A stretch of 64,000 nt of DNA from Streptomyces sp. LUP47B (GTDB lineage Bacteria; Actinomycetota; Actinomycetes; Streptomycetales; Streptomycetaceae), in the NCBI RefSeq assembly GCF_001746295.1, contig NZ_MJAH01000010.1:392252-456251 (forward strand), in the 5' to 3' direction. Numbering within the stretch: position 1 is the first letter of the stretch; each line of letters starts with the position of its first letter. A program made the translations under genes and the position numbers. Below, piece after piece: positions 31,650 through 42,032 of this stretch. The notes below the pieces were generated by a model. That model saw only the letters and a program-made list of their open reading frames with translations. It made no database searches and was not told where the DNA came from.

Positions 31650-32611
31650 AGGTTCGTCGTCTCCCGGTCCTTCTCGTGGGCGGTCTGCTCGATGCCCGCG
31701 GGAACGTAACCGGTCTGCCCCTTCTTCGCGAGGTCCTTGAGGTGCTGCTCGTAGCGCTCGGGAGAGACGACCTTCACGTTGAACAGCATCCGGGAGTGGT
31801 CGACGCCGCACAGCTCGGCGCACTTGCCGAGGAAGGTGCCCTCCTTGTTGGGGGTCACCTCGAAGGCGTTGGTGTGGCCCGGGATGACGTCCTGCTTCAT
31901 GAGGAACGGCACCACCCAGAAGGAGTGGATGACGTCACGCGAGGTGAGGACGAAGCGGACCTTCTTGCCCTTGGGGAGCCAGAGGGTCGGGCCGGGGTTG
32001 CCGGTCTGCGGGTTCCTCGTGGCGGGCGTACCGAAGTCGTAGACACCGCCGGCGTTCGCCGGGAAGTCGTTCTTGAACCGGGTCGGAATCGCGTCCAGGT
32101 TCTTGTCGGTCTTCGCGTCGCCCGTGGAACCCGCGACGGGCTCGATGTAGTTGAAGGCCCAGCTCCACTGGTAGCCGACGACGTTGACGGTGACGTCGGG
32201 CTCATCCTTGAGGCTGAGGAGCTTCGACTCGTCGCGGGCCGTGAAGTAGAAGAGGACCGAGACGATGACGAGCGGAACGACCGTGTACAGCGCCTCGATC
32301 GGCATGTTGTACCGGGTCTGCGGAGGAACCTCGACCTTGGTACGGCTGCGCCGGTGGAAGATCGCGCTCCACAGGATCAGGCCCCACACCAGCACACCGG
32401 TGGCCAGCGCGGCAGCCCAGGAGCCCTGCCACAGGGAGAGGATCCGCGGAGCCTCTTCCGTGGTCGGGGTGGGCATACCAAGGCGGGGGAAGTCTTCCCA
32501 GTTGTACGAGCAACCGGTGGCGGTCGCCAGGACCAGGCCCGCAATCATTGCCTGCAGCAGCTTCCGCCGCATCGGGCGCCGCGGCGAGCGGTCGGAGCCG
32601 TTGGGACTCAC
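31646..32611 (-). CDS. ctaC: Cytochrome c oxidase subunit II (CuA)
   Basis: This 321-residue lipoprotein-type subunit has a signal with Cys34 in LATATGC and two membrane helices (about 60-80 and 105-125). An extracellular cupredoxin domain carries the CuA site CAELCGVDHSRM with an upstream His in VIHSFWV. It accepts electrons from QcrC. The GTG at 32611 has GGAAGG 7 bases upstream and gives an Arg-rich n-region; an in-frame ATG 111 bases upstream is rejected. It starts the ctaC-ctaD-ctaF operon and is divergent from the NifS-TusA fusion gene, with a palindromic repeat between them. Confidence 0.96.
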   Translation of the reverse strand: MSPNGSDRSPRRPMRRKLLQAMIAGLVLATATGCSYNWEDFPRLGMPTPTTEEAPRILSLWQGSWAAALATGVLVWGLILWSAIFHRRSRTKVEVPPQTRYNMPIEALYTVVPLVIVSVLFYFTARDESKLLSLKDEPDVTVNVVGYQWSWAFNYIEPVAGSTGDAKTDKNLDAIPTRFKNDFPANAGGVYDFGTPATRNPQTGNPGPTLWLPKGKKVRFVLTSRDVIHSFWVVPFLMKQDVIPGHTNAFEVTPNKEGTFLGKCAELCGVDHSRMLFNVKVVSPERYEQHLKDLAKKGQTGYVPAGIEQTAHEKDRETTNL

Positions 32612-32791
32612 GTAGCGCCTTCCCGAGAGTCTCGCCCGCGCGGATTGGCTGCGGCCTGCCCTTACTCGGTGGTCGGTCGCCGCCCTGCGTCGGGCAGGGG
32701 TTTGGATGTTTATGCGGACCAAACCCTAGCCGACGCTCTCCGGGGGTTCAGCGGGAGGGGTGGCCTAGTGGGTGGGTTGGTTCGCTGGATT

Positions 32792-32863
32792 GGCGGCTGC
32801 GGGTTGTTTGTGGCTTATCGCGCCCCGCGGCGGAGCCGCTGTCGGATACAGCCCCGCGCTCCT
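32792..32863. repeat. Dispersed palindromic repeat, copy B
   Basis: This shares its order of blocks with copy A: GGCGGCTGCGGG, ATCGCGCCC, the 13-mer GCGGCGGAGCCGC at 32827-32839, then ACAGCCCCGCGCTCCT. It is more diverged on its left side. It fills the divergent gap between ctaC and the NifS-TusA gene, so here it cannot be a simple downstream terminator. Confidence 0.75.
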
Positions 32864-32880
32864 GGGGTTAGCGTGGCTGT

Positions 32881-34242
32881 GTGTCATATTTCGACGCTGC
32901 CTCCAGTGCGCCCCTTCACCCTGTTGCCCGTCAGGCGCTGTTGGCCTCTTTGGATGAAGGGTGGGCTGATCCCTCCCGGTTGTACCGGGAGGGGCGGCGG
33001 GCCCGGATGTTGCTGGACGCCGCTCGGGAGGCCGCTGCCGAGGCCGTGGGGTGCCGGCCTGACGAACTGACCTTCACGTCCTCCGGGACGCGGGCCGTGC
33101 ACGACGGGATCGCGGGGGCGTTGGCCGGGCGACGGCGGATCGGACGTCACCTGATCGTGTCAGCCGTCGAACACTCCTCGGTACTGCATTCGGCGGAGCC
33201 GTTCGAGGTGACCGAGGTTCCGGTCAGCCGTACGGGTGCGGTGAGCCCGCAGTCGTACGTCGAAGCTCTTCGCCTCGACACCGCGCTGGCGTGTCTCCAG
33301 TCGGCGAACCATGAGGTGGGCACCGTGCAGCCGGTGGCCGAGGTGGCCGCCGTGTGCCGTCGGGCCGGGGTGCCGTTGCTGGTGGACGCGGCGCAGTCGC
33401 TCGGGTGGGGGCCGGTCGGGGGTGAGTGGTCGCTGTTGACCGCCAGCGCGCACAAGTGGGGCGGCCCGTCGGGCGTCGGCCTGCTCGCCGTGAGAAAAGG
33501 TGTCCGCTTCTCACCCCAGGGACCGACCGACGAGCGGGAGTCGGGGCGGGCGCCGGGGTTCGAGAACCTGCCGGCCGTCGTCGCGGCGGCGGCCTCGCTG
33601 CGGGCGGTGCGGGCCGAGGCCGCGCAAGAGGCCGTACGGCTGCGGGAGCTGACGGCGCGGATCCGGGCCCGGGTGCCTCAGCTGGTCGCCGATGTGGAGG
33701 TGGTCGGGGATCCGGAGCACCGGCTGCCGGGGATCGTCACCTTCTCCTGTCTCTATGTCGACGGGGAGACCCTGCTGCACGAGTTGGATCGCGCCGGTTT
33801 CTCCGTCTCCTCCGGTTCGTCCTGCACGAGCAGCACGCTGACGCCGAGCCATGTCTTGAAGGCGATGGGGGTGCTGAGTGAGGGCAATGTGCGGATTTCG
33901 CTGCCGTTCGGGGCGGTCTCCGAGGAGGTCGACCGGTTCCTGGAGGTGCTGCCGGGAGCGGTGACGGCGGTACGGGAGAAGTTGGGAGCCCCGACGCCGA
34001 CGACCGCCGTGCACGGAGACGCCCTGGTGGTGGACGCCCTCGGCAAGCGGTGCCCGATCCCGGTCATCGAACTGGCGAAGGTCATCGGAGACGTGCCGGT
34101 GGGCGGGACCGTCCGGGTCCTGTCGGACGACGAGGCGGCCCGCCTGGACATCCCCGCCTGGTGCGAGATGCGGGAGCAGGAGTACGTGGGAGAGGAACCG
34201 GCGGAATCAGGAACGGCATATGTGATCCGCCGGATCAGGTGA
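32881..34242 (+). CDS. Cysteine desulfurase fused to a TusA/SirA sulfur-carrier domain
   Basis: Residues 1 to about 370 form a NifS/IscS-type PLP enzyme. It has an SSGTRAVHDG loop, VEHSSVLHS, VDAAQSLGW with the cofactor Asp, SAHKWGGPSGVG with the Schiff-base Lys, and SSGSSCTSSTLTPSHVLKAMG with the catalytic Cys. Residues about 380-453 form a TusA-like domain whose LGKRCPIPVIEL has the CPxP motif cysteine that carries persulfide. The fusion would hand sulfur from the desulfurase Cys straight to its own carrier, for tRNA thiolation, cofactors or Fe-S assembly. The GTG at 32881 starts directly at the YFDAASSAP strand. An ErpA-type gene and the Fe-S enzyme NadA lie within 6 kb. Confidence 0.92.
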   Translation: MSYFDAASSAPLHPVARQALLASLDEGWADPSRLYREGRRARMLLDAAREAAAEAVGCRPDELTFTSSGTRAVHDGIAGALAGRRRIGRHLIVSAVEHSSVLHSAEPFEVTEVPVSRTGAVSPQSYVEALRLDTALACLQSANHEVGTVQPVAEVAAVCRRAGVPLLVDAAQSLGWGPVGGEWSLLTASAHKWGGPSGVGLLAVRKGVRFSPQGPTDERESGRAPGFENLPAVVAAAASLRAVRAEAAQEAVRLRELTARIRARVPQLVADVEVVGDPEHRLPGIVTFSCLYVDGETLLHELDRAGFSVSSGSSCTSSTLTPSHVLKAMGVLSEGNVRISLPFGAVSEEVDRFLEVLPGAVTAVREKLGAPTPTTAVHGDALVVDALGKRCPIPVIELAKVIGDVPVGGTVRVLSDDEAARLDIPAWCEMREQEYVGEEPAESGTAYVIRRIR

Positions 34243-34260
34243 TGCTGCCAGGGGCGCGAG

Positions 34261-35235
34261 TCAGACCAGGTGCCCCTGGACCTCCGCCGCGGCCTCGTCG
34301 CCGTACGCCTTGGTGAACCGCTCCATGAAGTTCCCCCGCCGCAGCCGGTACTCCTGCGTCCCCACGGTCTCGATGACGAGCGTCGCCAGCATGCAGCCCA
34401 CCTGAGCCGCCCGCTCCAGCGGGACTCCCCAGGCCAGCCCCGACAGGAACCCGGCACGGAACGCGTCGCCGACCCCCGTGGGGTCCGCCTTGCGCTCCTC
34501 CTCCGCGCAGCCGACGACGATCGGCTCCTCGCCCGCCTTGTCGATCCGCACGCCCTGCGCGCCGAGCGTGGTGACCCGGTGGCCCACCTTCGCCAGGATC
34601 TCCGCGTCGGACCAGCCCGTCTTGGACTCGATGAGCCCCTTCTCGTACTCGTTGGAGAAGAGGTACGTGGCGCCGTCCAGCAGTATCCGGATCTCGTCGC
34701 CGTTCATCCGGGCGATCTGCTGGGAGAAGTCCGCGGCGAAGGGGATGCCACGCGACCGGCACTCCTCGGTGTGGCGGAGCATCGCCTCGGGGTCGTCGGC
34801 ACCGATGAGGACGAGGTCGAGGCCGTCAACCCGGTCGGCCACCGTCTTGAGCTCGATCTGGCGGGCCTCGCTCATCGCGCCCGTGTAGAAGGAGCCGATC
34901 TGGTTGTGGTCGGCGTCGGTGGTGCACACGAAGCGGGCGGTGTGCAGCGTCTCGGAGATGCGGACGGACGCGGTGTCGACGCCGTGCCGGTCCAGCCAGG
35001 CGCGGTACTCGTCGAAGTCGAAGCCCGCGGCGCCGACGAGGATCGGGTTGGTGCCGAGCTGGCCCATCCCGAAGGCGATGTTCGCGCCGACGCCTCCCCT
35101 GCGTACGTCGAGGTTGTCGACCAGGAAGGAGAGCGAGACCGTGTGCAGTTGGTCCGCGACGAACTGGTCGGCGAAGCGGCCGGGGAAGGTCATGAGGTGG
35201 TCGGTGGCGATGGAGCCGGTGACTGCGATGCGCAC
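34261..35235 (-). CDS. PfkB-family carbohydrate/adenosine kinase
   Basis: The 324-residue sugar kinase has the N-terminal RRGGVGANIAFGMG glycine motif and the C-terminal signature DPTGVGDAFRAGFL, whose Asp is the catalytic base. The GSIATDHLMTFPGRF opening resembles actinobacterial adenosine kinase (AdoK of mycobacteria), which phosphorylates adenosine to AMP. Ribokinase-type activity on another sugar cannot be excluded. It is cytoplasmic and ends 18 bases from the convergent NifS-TusA gene. Its start is divergent from a small hypothetical gene, with a 152-base gap that includes a short AT-rich patch. Confidence 0.88.
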   Translation of the reverse strand: MRIAVTGSIATDHLMTFPGRFADQFVADQLHTVSLSFLVDNLDVRRGGVGANIAFGMGQLGTNPILVGAAGFDFDEYRAWLDRHGVDTASVRISETLHTARFVCTTDADHNQIGSFYTGAMSEARQIELKTVADRVDGLDLVLIGADDPEAMLRHTEECRSRGIPFAADFSQQIARMNGDEIRILLDGATYLFSNEYEKGLIESKTGWSDAEILAKVGHRVTTLGAQGVRIDKAGEEPIVVGCAEEERKADPTGVGDAFRAGFLSGLAWGVPLERAAQVGCMLATLVIETVGTQEYRLRRGNFMERFTKAYGDEAAAEVQGHLV

Positions 35236-35387
35236 GGCGTGGCTCTCCTGGGTGGAGGGTGTATTGACGGTTCACGCTATCGGGTCCGTATGGGGTACTG
35301 CGAGGCGGCCGACGGCGCGGTGAAGCAGGTAAAACTACCCGATAGTAGATCTTTCTTCGCGGGCCCGGGCGTGCATACGGTGCCGTC

Positions 35388-35597
35388 ATGACCAACCTTG
35401 AGCTGTACGTCTCCGCCCCGACCGACCTGGACGGGGGCCTCGCGTCGCTGCTCGGTGACTGCGCCCGGATGGCTCCGCACTGGGCCGTTCCCGACCGGAT
35501 CGTCTCCCTTCCGGTTTCTCCCTCACTCATCCACGGTGTGACGGTGCCCGAGGGTTCCGCCAGGGTGCTGGAGGCGATGTCGGAGTACGGCGACTGA
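35388..35597 (+). CDS. Small hypothetical protein
   Basis: The 69-residue product has no recognised motif, signal peptide or membrane helix. It contains two short cysteine-free hydrophobic stretches and one Cys (GDCARMAPHW). Codons have the expected strong GC third-position bias, which argues that it is real. The ATG has only a weak ribosome site. It lies alone between the PfkB kinase gene, which is divergent, and the large acidic protein gene downstream on the same strand. Confidence 0.6.
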   Translation: MTNLELYVSAPTDLDGGLASLLGDCARMAPHWAVPDRIVSLPVSPSLIHGVTVPEGSARVLEAMSEYGD

Positions 35598-35761
35598 GGC
35601 AGGGCGCTCGCGTCGGCGCGTTCGAGGGAACCGCGCGCTCCCCCGCTGCGTCCCATCGCCGTCCCCCGGAAAGGGGATGCGGCATACGACCCGTTTGCCG
35701 ACCTTTTTGACAGGGTCGGGTCAGGGTCGAGGGACAGTTGCGCAGCAGAAGGAGCGATGCG

Positions 35762-37798
35762 GTGAACACCGAGCGACCCGACAACGACGAGGCCTCCGGC
35801 GGCGGGGACGGGAGCTCTGCGGAAGCGCGCCGTGCGGGGGCGCTCGGCGCCGAGGCAGTGAGCAGTGCCGAGGAGACGCGGGGTTCCGACGTTCCCGGCG
35901 ACGAGGCGAGCCCCGCCGTAACGCCTTCCGAGGAGGGGAGTCACGCGGGGGCCGAGCAGGACGGTGGAGCGGAGGGCGCCGAGGAAGCCGGTGCCGTTGG
36001 AGGCTCGGCGGACCAGGCGGAGGGAGCGGCGGACGACTCTCCGGCCTCCGGCACGGCGGCCGGAGCCGATGCCGACGCCGCTGTCGACTCCGACGCCGAC
36101 TCGGACTCCGACTCCGACTCCGACGAGCCGGACGGCCTCGCGGCCCCCGGCGCTCATGCCGACGCCGACGCCGACACGCCACTGGCTCCTGCCGATGGCC
36201 ACGGCTCGTCGGCCCCCACCCGCTCCGGCCTTGGCAAGCTCCCGGCACCCGACGCCGCTGCCGGTGCCGATGAACCCGAGGGCCCGGACACGGCTTCCGA
36301 CCACGATCACGTTCCCGACGTCGCCGCCCTCTCCGGCCCCGGCGTCCCCCGTTCCGGTCGGCACCGCTCCCCCGCCGTCATCGCCGCCGTCGCCGCAGCC
36401 GTCCTGCTGGTCGGAGGCGGTGGGGCGTACCTCGCCGCCAGTGCTTCCGGAGGGTCCGGCGACGGCACGGCCTCCGGCGCGTCGGGGGACGACACTCCCC
36501 CGCCCCTCGCGCTCGACGGTTACGGCGGGACCGGTGGGGCAGGGAACGGGATCGCACCCGGGGAGCCGAATCCGTACGGCGCGACGTACCGCGTCGACGG
36601 CAGTCTGCCAAAGGGGCCCGGCTCGGCGCCGGTCTACCGGACGCAGGGGCAGGTCACCGAGCGCGACGTGGTGCGGCTCGCCGAGGCGCTCGGGGTCGAC
36701 GGGACGCCGGTGGCGCAGGGGCAGGTCTGGCGGGTCGGGGCCAAGGACGCTTCGGGACCCAGTCTCCAGGTGAACCGGCAGGCACCGGGCGCGTGGACCT
36801 TCCAGCGCTACTCCCCCGCCACCGACAACTGCGGCAGCGCCACCGTGTGCGGGGCGGAGCAGACCCCCACCGGTCCTCCGGTGAGCGTGGCGGTCGCGGA
36901 GAAGGCCGCCGCGCCGGTACTGAAGGCGGCGGGCCAGGACGGCGCGAAGCTCGAGGCGAGCCAGGTCATGGGCGCCCAGCGGGTCGTGAACGCCGATCCG
37001 GTCGTGGGCGGGCTGCCCACGTACGGCTGGACGACCGGCGTCACCGTGAACGGCCAGGGTGAAGTGGTCGGCGGCACCGGCCGACTGAAGGCGCCGGTGA
37101 AGAGCGACACGTATCCCGTGCTGAGCGCCGAGAAGACGCTGGGCCTGCTGAACAAGGTGCCCGCGACCGACCACCGCATGGGGATCGGCGGCTGCGCCAG
37201 CCCCGTACCGCTGAAGGACCGGCTGGAGGCACCCTGCGGGGAGTCGACGGCGAGCCCCGCCAAGAACACGCTCACCGTCGAGAAGGCGGCGTTCGGGCTG
37301 GCCTCGCAGCTCGTGGCCGGCCGGCCGGCGCTCGTGCCGTCCTGGCTGTTCGAGGTGCGGGCGACGGGTGCGAAGGACGCCTTCACGGTGACGTATCCGG
37401 CGGTCGACCCGACGTACATCGCTTCCCCGGCGACGGCGACGCCCACGTCACCCGCCACACCCACGGCACCCTCGGACCAGCCGACCTCGGCGCCGAAGAC
37501 GCGGGACGTCAAGGTGGACGGCTACTCGGCCGAGGGCGACGAGCTGACCCTGAGCTTCACGGGCGGGGTGTGCGGGGACTATGCGGCGACGGCGAGCGAG
37601 ACCTCGGGCGAGGTGACGGCCAAGGTGACCTATACGCCGTGGCCGGACAAGGTCTGCATCATGATCGCCAAGGAGATCCAGAAGACCGTGCCGCTCGACG
37701 AGCCGCTCGGTGACCGCAAGGTCGTGGGCTCGGACGGCAAGGAGATCCCGCTGAAGAAGGCGGGGGCACGGCTGCCGGAGACATCCGGGGCCCGGTAG
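35762..37798 (+). CDS. Large single-pass membrane protein with acidic low-complexity N-terminus
   Basis: This 678-residue protein has about 200 N-terminal residues that are acidic and disordered, with an Asp-Ser repeat (about 108-121). One membrane helix follows at about 203-226 (AVIAAVAAAVLLVGGGGAYLA), then an extracellular part of about 450 residues. That part has several Cys, a Pro/Thr linker near 560 and a beta-rich C-terminus. No enzymatic motif is visible; comparable conserved streptomycete proteins are annotated as large membrane proteins. AAGGAG lies 7 bases before the GTG at 35762; an ATG-like start 24 bases earlier overlaps that site. A bidirectional terminator follows. Confidence 0.8.
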   Translation: MNTERPDNDEASGGGDGSSAEARRAGALGAEAVSSAEETRGSDVPGDEASPAVTPSEEGSHAGAEQDGGAEGAEEAGAVGGSADQAEGAADDSPASGTAAGADADAAVDSDADSDSDSDSDEPDGLAAPGAHADADADTPLAPADGHGSSAPTRSGLGKLPAPDAAAGADEPEGPDTASDHDHVPDVAALSGPGVPRSGRHRSPAVIAAVAAAVLLVGGGGAYLAASASGGSGDGTASGASGDDTPPPLALDGYGGTGGAGNGIAPGEPNPYGATYRVDGSLPKGPGSAPVYRTQGQVTERDVVRLAEALGVDGTPVAQGQVWRVGAKDASGPSLQVNRQAPGAWTFQRYSPATDNCGSATVCGAEQTPTGPPVSVAVAEKAAAPVLKAAGQDGAKLEASQVMGAQRVVNADPVVGGLPTYGWTTGVTVNGQGEVVGGTGRLKAPVKSDTYPVLSAEKTLGLLNKVPATDHRMGIGGCASPVPLKDRLEAPCGESTASPAKNTLTVEKAAFGLASQLVAGRPALVPSWLFEVRATGAKDAFTVTYPAVDPTYIASPATATPTSPATPTAPSDQPTSAPKTRDVKVDGYSAEGDELTLSFTGGVCGDYAATASETSGEVTAKVTYTPWPDKVCIMIAKEIQKTVPLDEPLGDRKVVGSDGKEIPLKKAGARLPETSGAR

Positions 37799-37812
37799 CC
37801 CTGGAGACACGC

Positions 37813-37848
37813 GAAGGCGGCGGCCCCTCGGAAGGGGCCGCCGCCTTC
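37813..37848. terminator. Bidirectional terminator
   Basis: A perfect 16-base stem (GAAGGCGGCGGCCCCT at 37813-37828, complement at 37833-37848) has a 4-base loop. It sits between the convergent membrane-protein and ErpA-type genes and can serve both. Confidence 0.92.
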
Positions 37849-37878
37849 TGTCGCTCGAGCCTTGGTCGAACCCCAGGC

Positions 37879-38235
37879 TTAGCTGAAGGAGTCGCCGCAG
37901 GCGCAGGAGCCGGTCGCGTTCGGGTTGTCGATCGTGAAGCCCTGCTTCTCGATGGTGTCCACGAAGTCGATGGACGCGCCGCCCAGGTACGGGGCGCTCA
38001 TACGGTCGGTGACGACCTTGACGCCACCGAAGTCCTTGACGACGTCCCCGTCGAGGGAACGCTCGTCGAAGAAGAGCTGGTAACGCAGGCCGGAGCAGCC
38101 GCCGGGCTGAACGGCGACGCGCAGGGCCAGGTCGTCACGGCCTTCCTGGTCGAGCAGGGCCTTGACCTTCGCCGCGGCGGCGTCGGACAGGATGATGCCG
38201 TCGGTGACGGTGCCGGTCTCGTCCGATACGGACAT
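37879..38235 (-). CDS. erpA: ErpA/HesB-type A-type iron-sulfur carrier
   Basis: The 118-residue protein is an A-type carrier with the three conserved cysteines: Cys47 in GGCSGLRYQL, and Cys111 and Cys113 in SCACGDSF. These bind an Fe-S cluster for transfer to target apoproteins. The fold and length match ErpA/IscA/HesB; the ErpA name is the closest family label rather than proven function. It is divergent from nadA, whose product is a [4Fe-4S] enzyme, making NadA a natural client. The shared 269-base upstream region has an AT-rich palindromic element. Confidence 0.9.
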   Translation of the reverse strand: MSVSDETGTVTDGIILSDAAAAKVKALLDQEGRDDLALRVAVQPGGCSGLRYQLFFDERSLDGDVVKDFGGVKVVTDRMSAPYLGGASIDFVDTIEKQGFTIDNPNATGSCACGDSFS

Positions 38236-38455
38236 CTACATCTCTCCCGGGTTGTACGGAGACTGCTTACCGACGATTGCAACCGCCGGGGCCGCGGATT
38301 CATTCCGGGCCGAGCAACTTGTCTTTTCGCCTGTCCTCTTCATGCTCGCACACCCGCGGCGAAGCGAACAGCGGCCCGAGAACCACCCCTCCTCGGGAGG
38401 ACCGGGATTCACGTCACATCGACGTTATAGGCATCGTCAAAGTGACATGAACCGG

Positions 38456-38470
38456 GTTATGATAGATAAC
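38456..38470. promoter_or_regulatory. AT-rich palindrome and -10-like element upstream of nadA
   Basis: GTTAT-GATAG-ATAAC is a perfect dyad 35 bases before the nadA start and includes a TATGAT -10-like hexamer (38458-38463). An operator overlapping the -10 would suit NAD-responsive control. A second GTTAT copy lies at about 38424. Confidence 0.45.
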
Positions 38471-38504
38471 GTCAGTTCGACGAAAAGTAGAAAGGGTGCG
38501 TGTC

Positions 38505-39689
38505 GTGACCACCGCCCAGACCACGGAGCTCGACGTACAGCCGACTCCGCTCGCCCTGTTGCTGCTCGGCCGCGAGGCCGACCCGAGGAGCGAGCGGGGC
38601 GTCGAGTGTCCCGGCGACCTGCCCTCGCCCTCCGACCCGGACCTGGTCGAGCGCGCCCGTGCCGCCAAGGAGAAACTCGGCGACAAGGTGTTCGTCCTCG
38701 GCCACCACTACCAGCGTGACGAGGTCATCCAGTTCGCCGACGTCACGGGCGACTCCTTCAAGCTGGCCCGGGACGCGGCCGCGCGCCCGGAGGCCGAGTA
38801 CATCGTGTTCTGCGGTGTGCACTTCATGGCCGAGTCGGCGGACATCCTCACGTCCGACGACCAGAAGGTGGTCCTCCCCGACCTCGCCGCCGGCTGCTCC
38901 ATGGCCGACATGGCGACGGCCGAGCAGGTCGCCGAGTGCTGGGACGTGCTCACCGAGGCCGGCATAGCCGAGCAGGTCGTGCCCGTGTCGTACATGAACT
39001 CCTCGGCGGACATCAAGGCGTTCACGGGCAAGCACGGCGGCACCATCTGCACGTCGTCCAACGCCAAGAAGGCTCTCGAGTGGGCCTTCGAGCAGGGCGA
39101 CAAGGTCCTGTTCCTGCCCGACCAGCACCTCGGCCGCAACACCGCGGTGCGGGACATGGGGATGACGCTGGAGGACTGCGTCCTCTATAACCCGCACAAG
39201 CCGAACGGCGGCCTGACCGCCGAGCAGCTGCGGGACGCGAAGATGATCCTGTGGCGCGGCCACTGCTCGGTGCACGGCCGCTTCTCGCTGGAGTCGGTGG
39301 AGGACGTCCGCGCCCGGATCCCCGGTGTGAACGTCCTCGTGCACCCCGAGTGCAAGCACGAGGTCGTGGCCGCGGCGGACTACGTCGGCTCGACCGAGTA
39401 CATCATCAAGGCGCTGGAGGCGGCCCCGGCCGGCTCGAAGTGGGCCATCGGCACGGAGCTCAACCTCGTACGACGGCTCGCCAACCGTTTCGCCCCCGAG
39501 GGCAAGGAGATCGTCTTCCTGGACAAGACGGTCTGCTTCTGCTCGACCATGAACCGCATCGACCTGCCCCACCTGGTCTGGACCCTGGAGTCGCTGGCCG
39601 AGGGCAAGCTCGTCAACCGGATCGAGGTCGACAAGGAGACGGAGGCGTTCGCGAAGCTGGCGCTGGAGCGGATGCTGGCGCTGCCGTAG
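38505..39689 (+). CDS. nadA: Quinolinate synthase
   Basis: This 394-residue [4Fe-4S] enzyme condenses iminoaspartate with dihydroxyacetone phosphate to quinolinate in NAD synthesis. Characteristic segments are LGHHYQRDEVIQFAD, FCGVHFMAESADIL, SYMNSSADIKA, LPDQHLGRNT and VHPECKHEVV. Cluster ligands are expected among the Cys in FCGVHF, HPECKH and KTVCFCSTMN. The GTG at 38505 is preferred to one 9 bases earlier because AAAGGG is then 8 bases upstream. It is a long-form NadA with an N-terminal extension of about 45 residues. No nadB or nadC is next to it, unlike the usual nad operon. Confidence 0.95.
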   Translation: MTTAQTTELDVQPTPLALLLLGREADPRSERGVECPGDLPSPSDPDLVERARAAKEKLGDKVFVLGHHYQRDEVIQFADVTGDSFKLARDAAARPEAEYIVFCGVHFMAESADILTSDDQKVVLPDLAAGCSMADMATAEQVAECWDVLTEAGIAEQVVPVSYMNSSADIKAFTGKHGGTICTSSNAKKALEWAFEQGDKVLFLPDQHLGRNTAVRDMGMTLEDCVLYNPHKPNGGLTAEQLRDAKMILWRGHCSVHGRFSLESVEDVRARIPGVNVLVHPECKHEVVAAADYVGSTEYIIKALEAAPAGSKWAIGTELNLVRRLANRFAPEGKEIVFLDKTVCFCSTMNRIDLPHLVWTLESLAEGKLVNRIEVDKETEAFAKLALERMLALP

Positions 39690-39707
39690 CACCGCCACGA
39701 GAAGCGC

Positions 39708-41939
<2,232 letters not shown>

Positions 41940-42032
41940 GCTCGCGTCCCCTTCCCCCGTGCGGCACTGCGAGCACCCAGCATAGGTAACGGGGTGCCAG
42001 GCCTCGCCTCATGAAGGTCCCGCGTCGCTCCG

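Noticed and set aside
32723..32880. A small gene in the gap upstream of the NifS-TusA fusion
   Set aside because: The sequence is explained by the dispersed palindromic repeat and has no frame with proper codon bias.
36085..36125. GACTCC hexamer array considered as an intergenic satellite or CRISPR-like repeat
   Set aside because: It lies inside a well-supported coding frame and encodes an Asp-Ser run without spacers.
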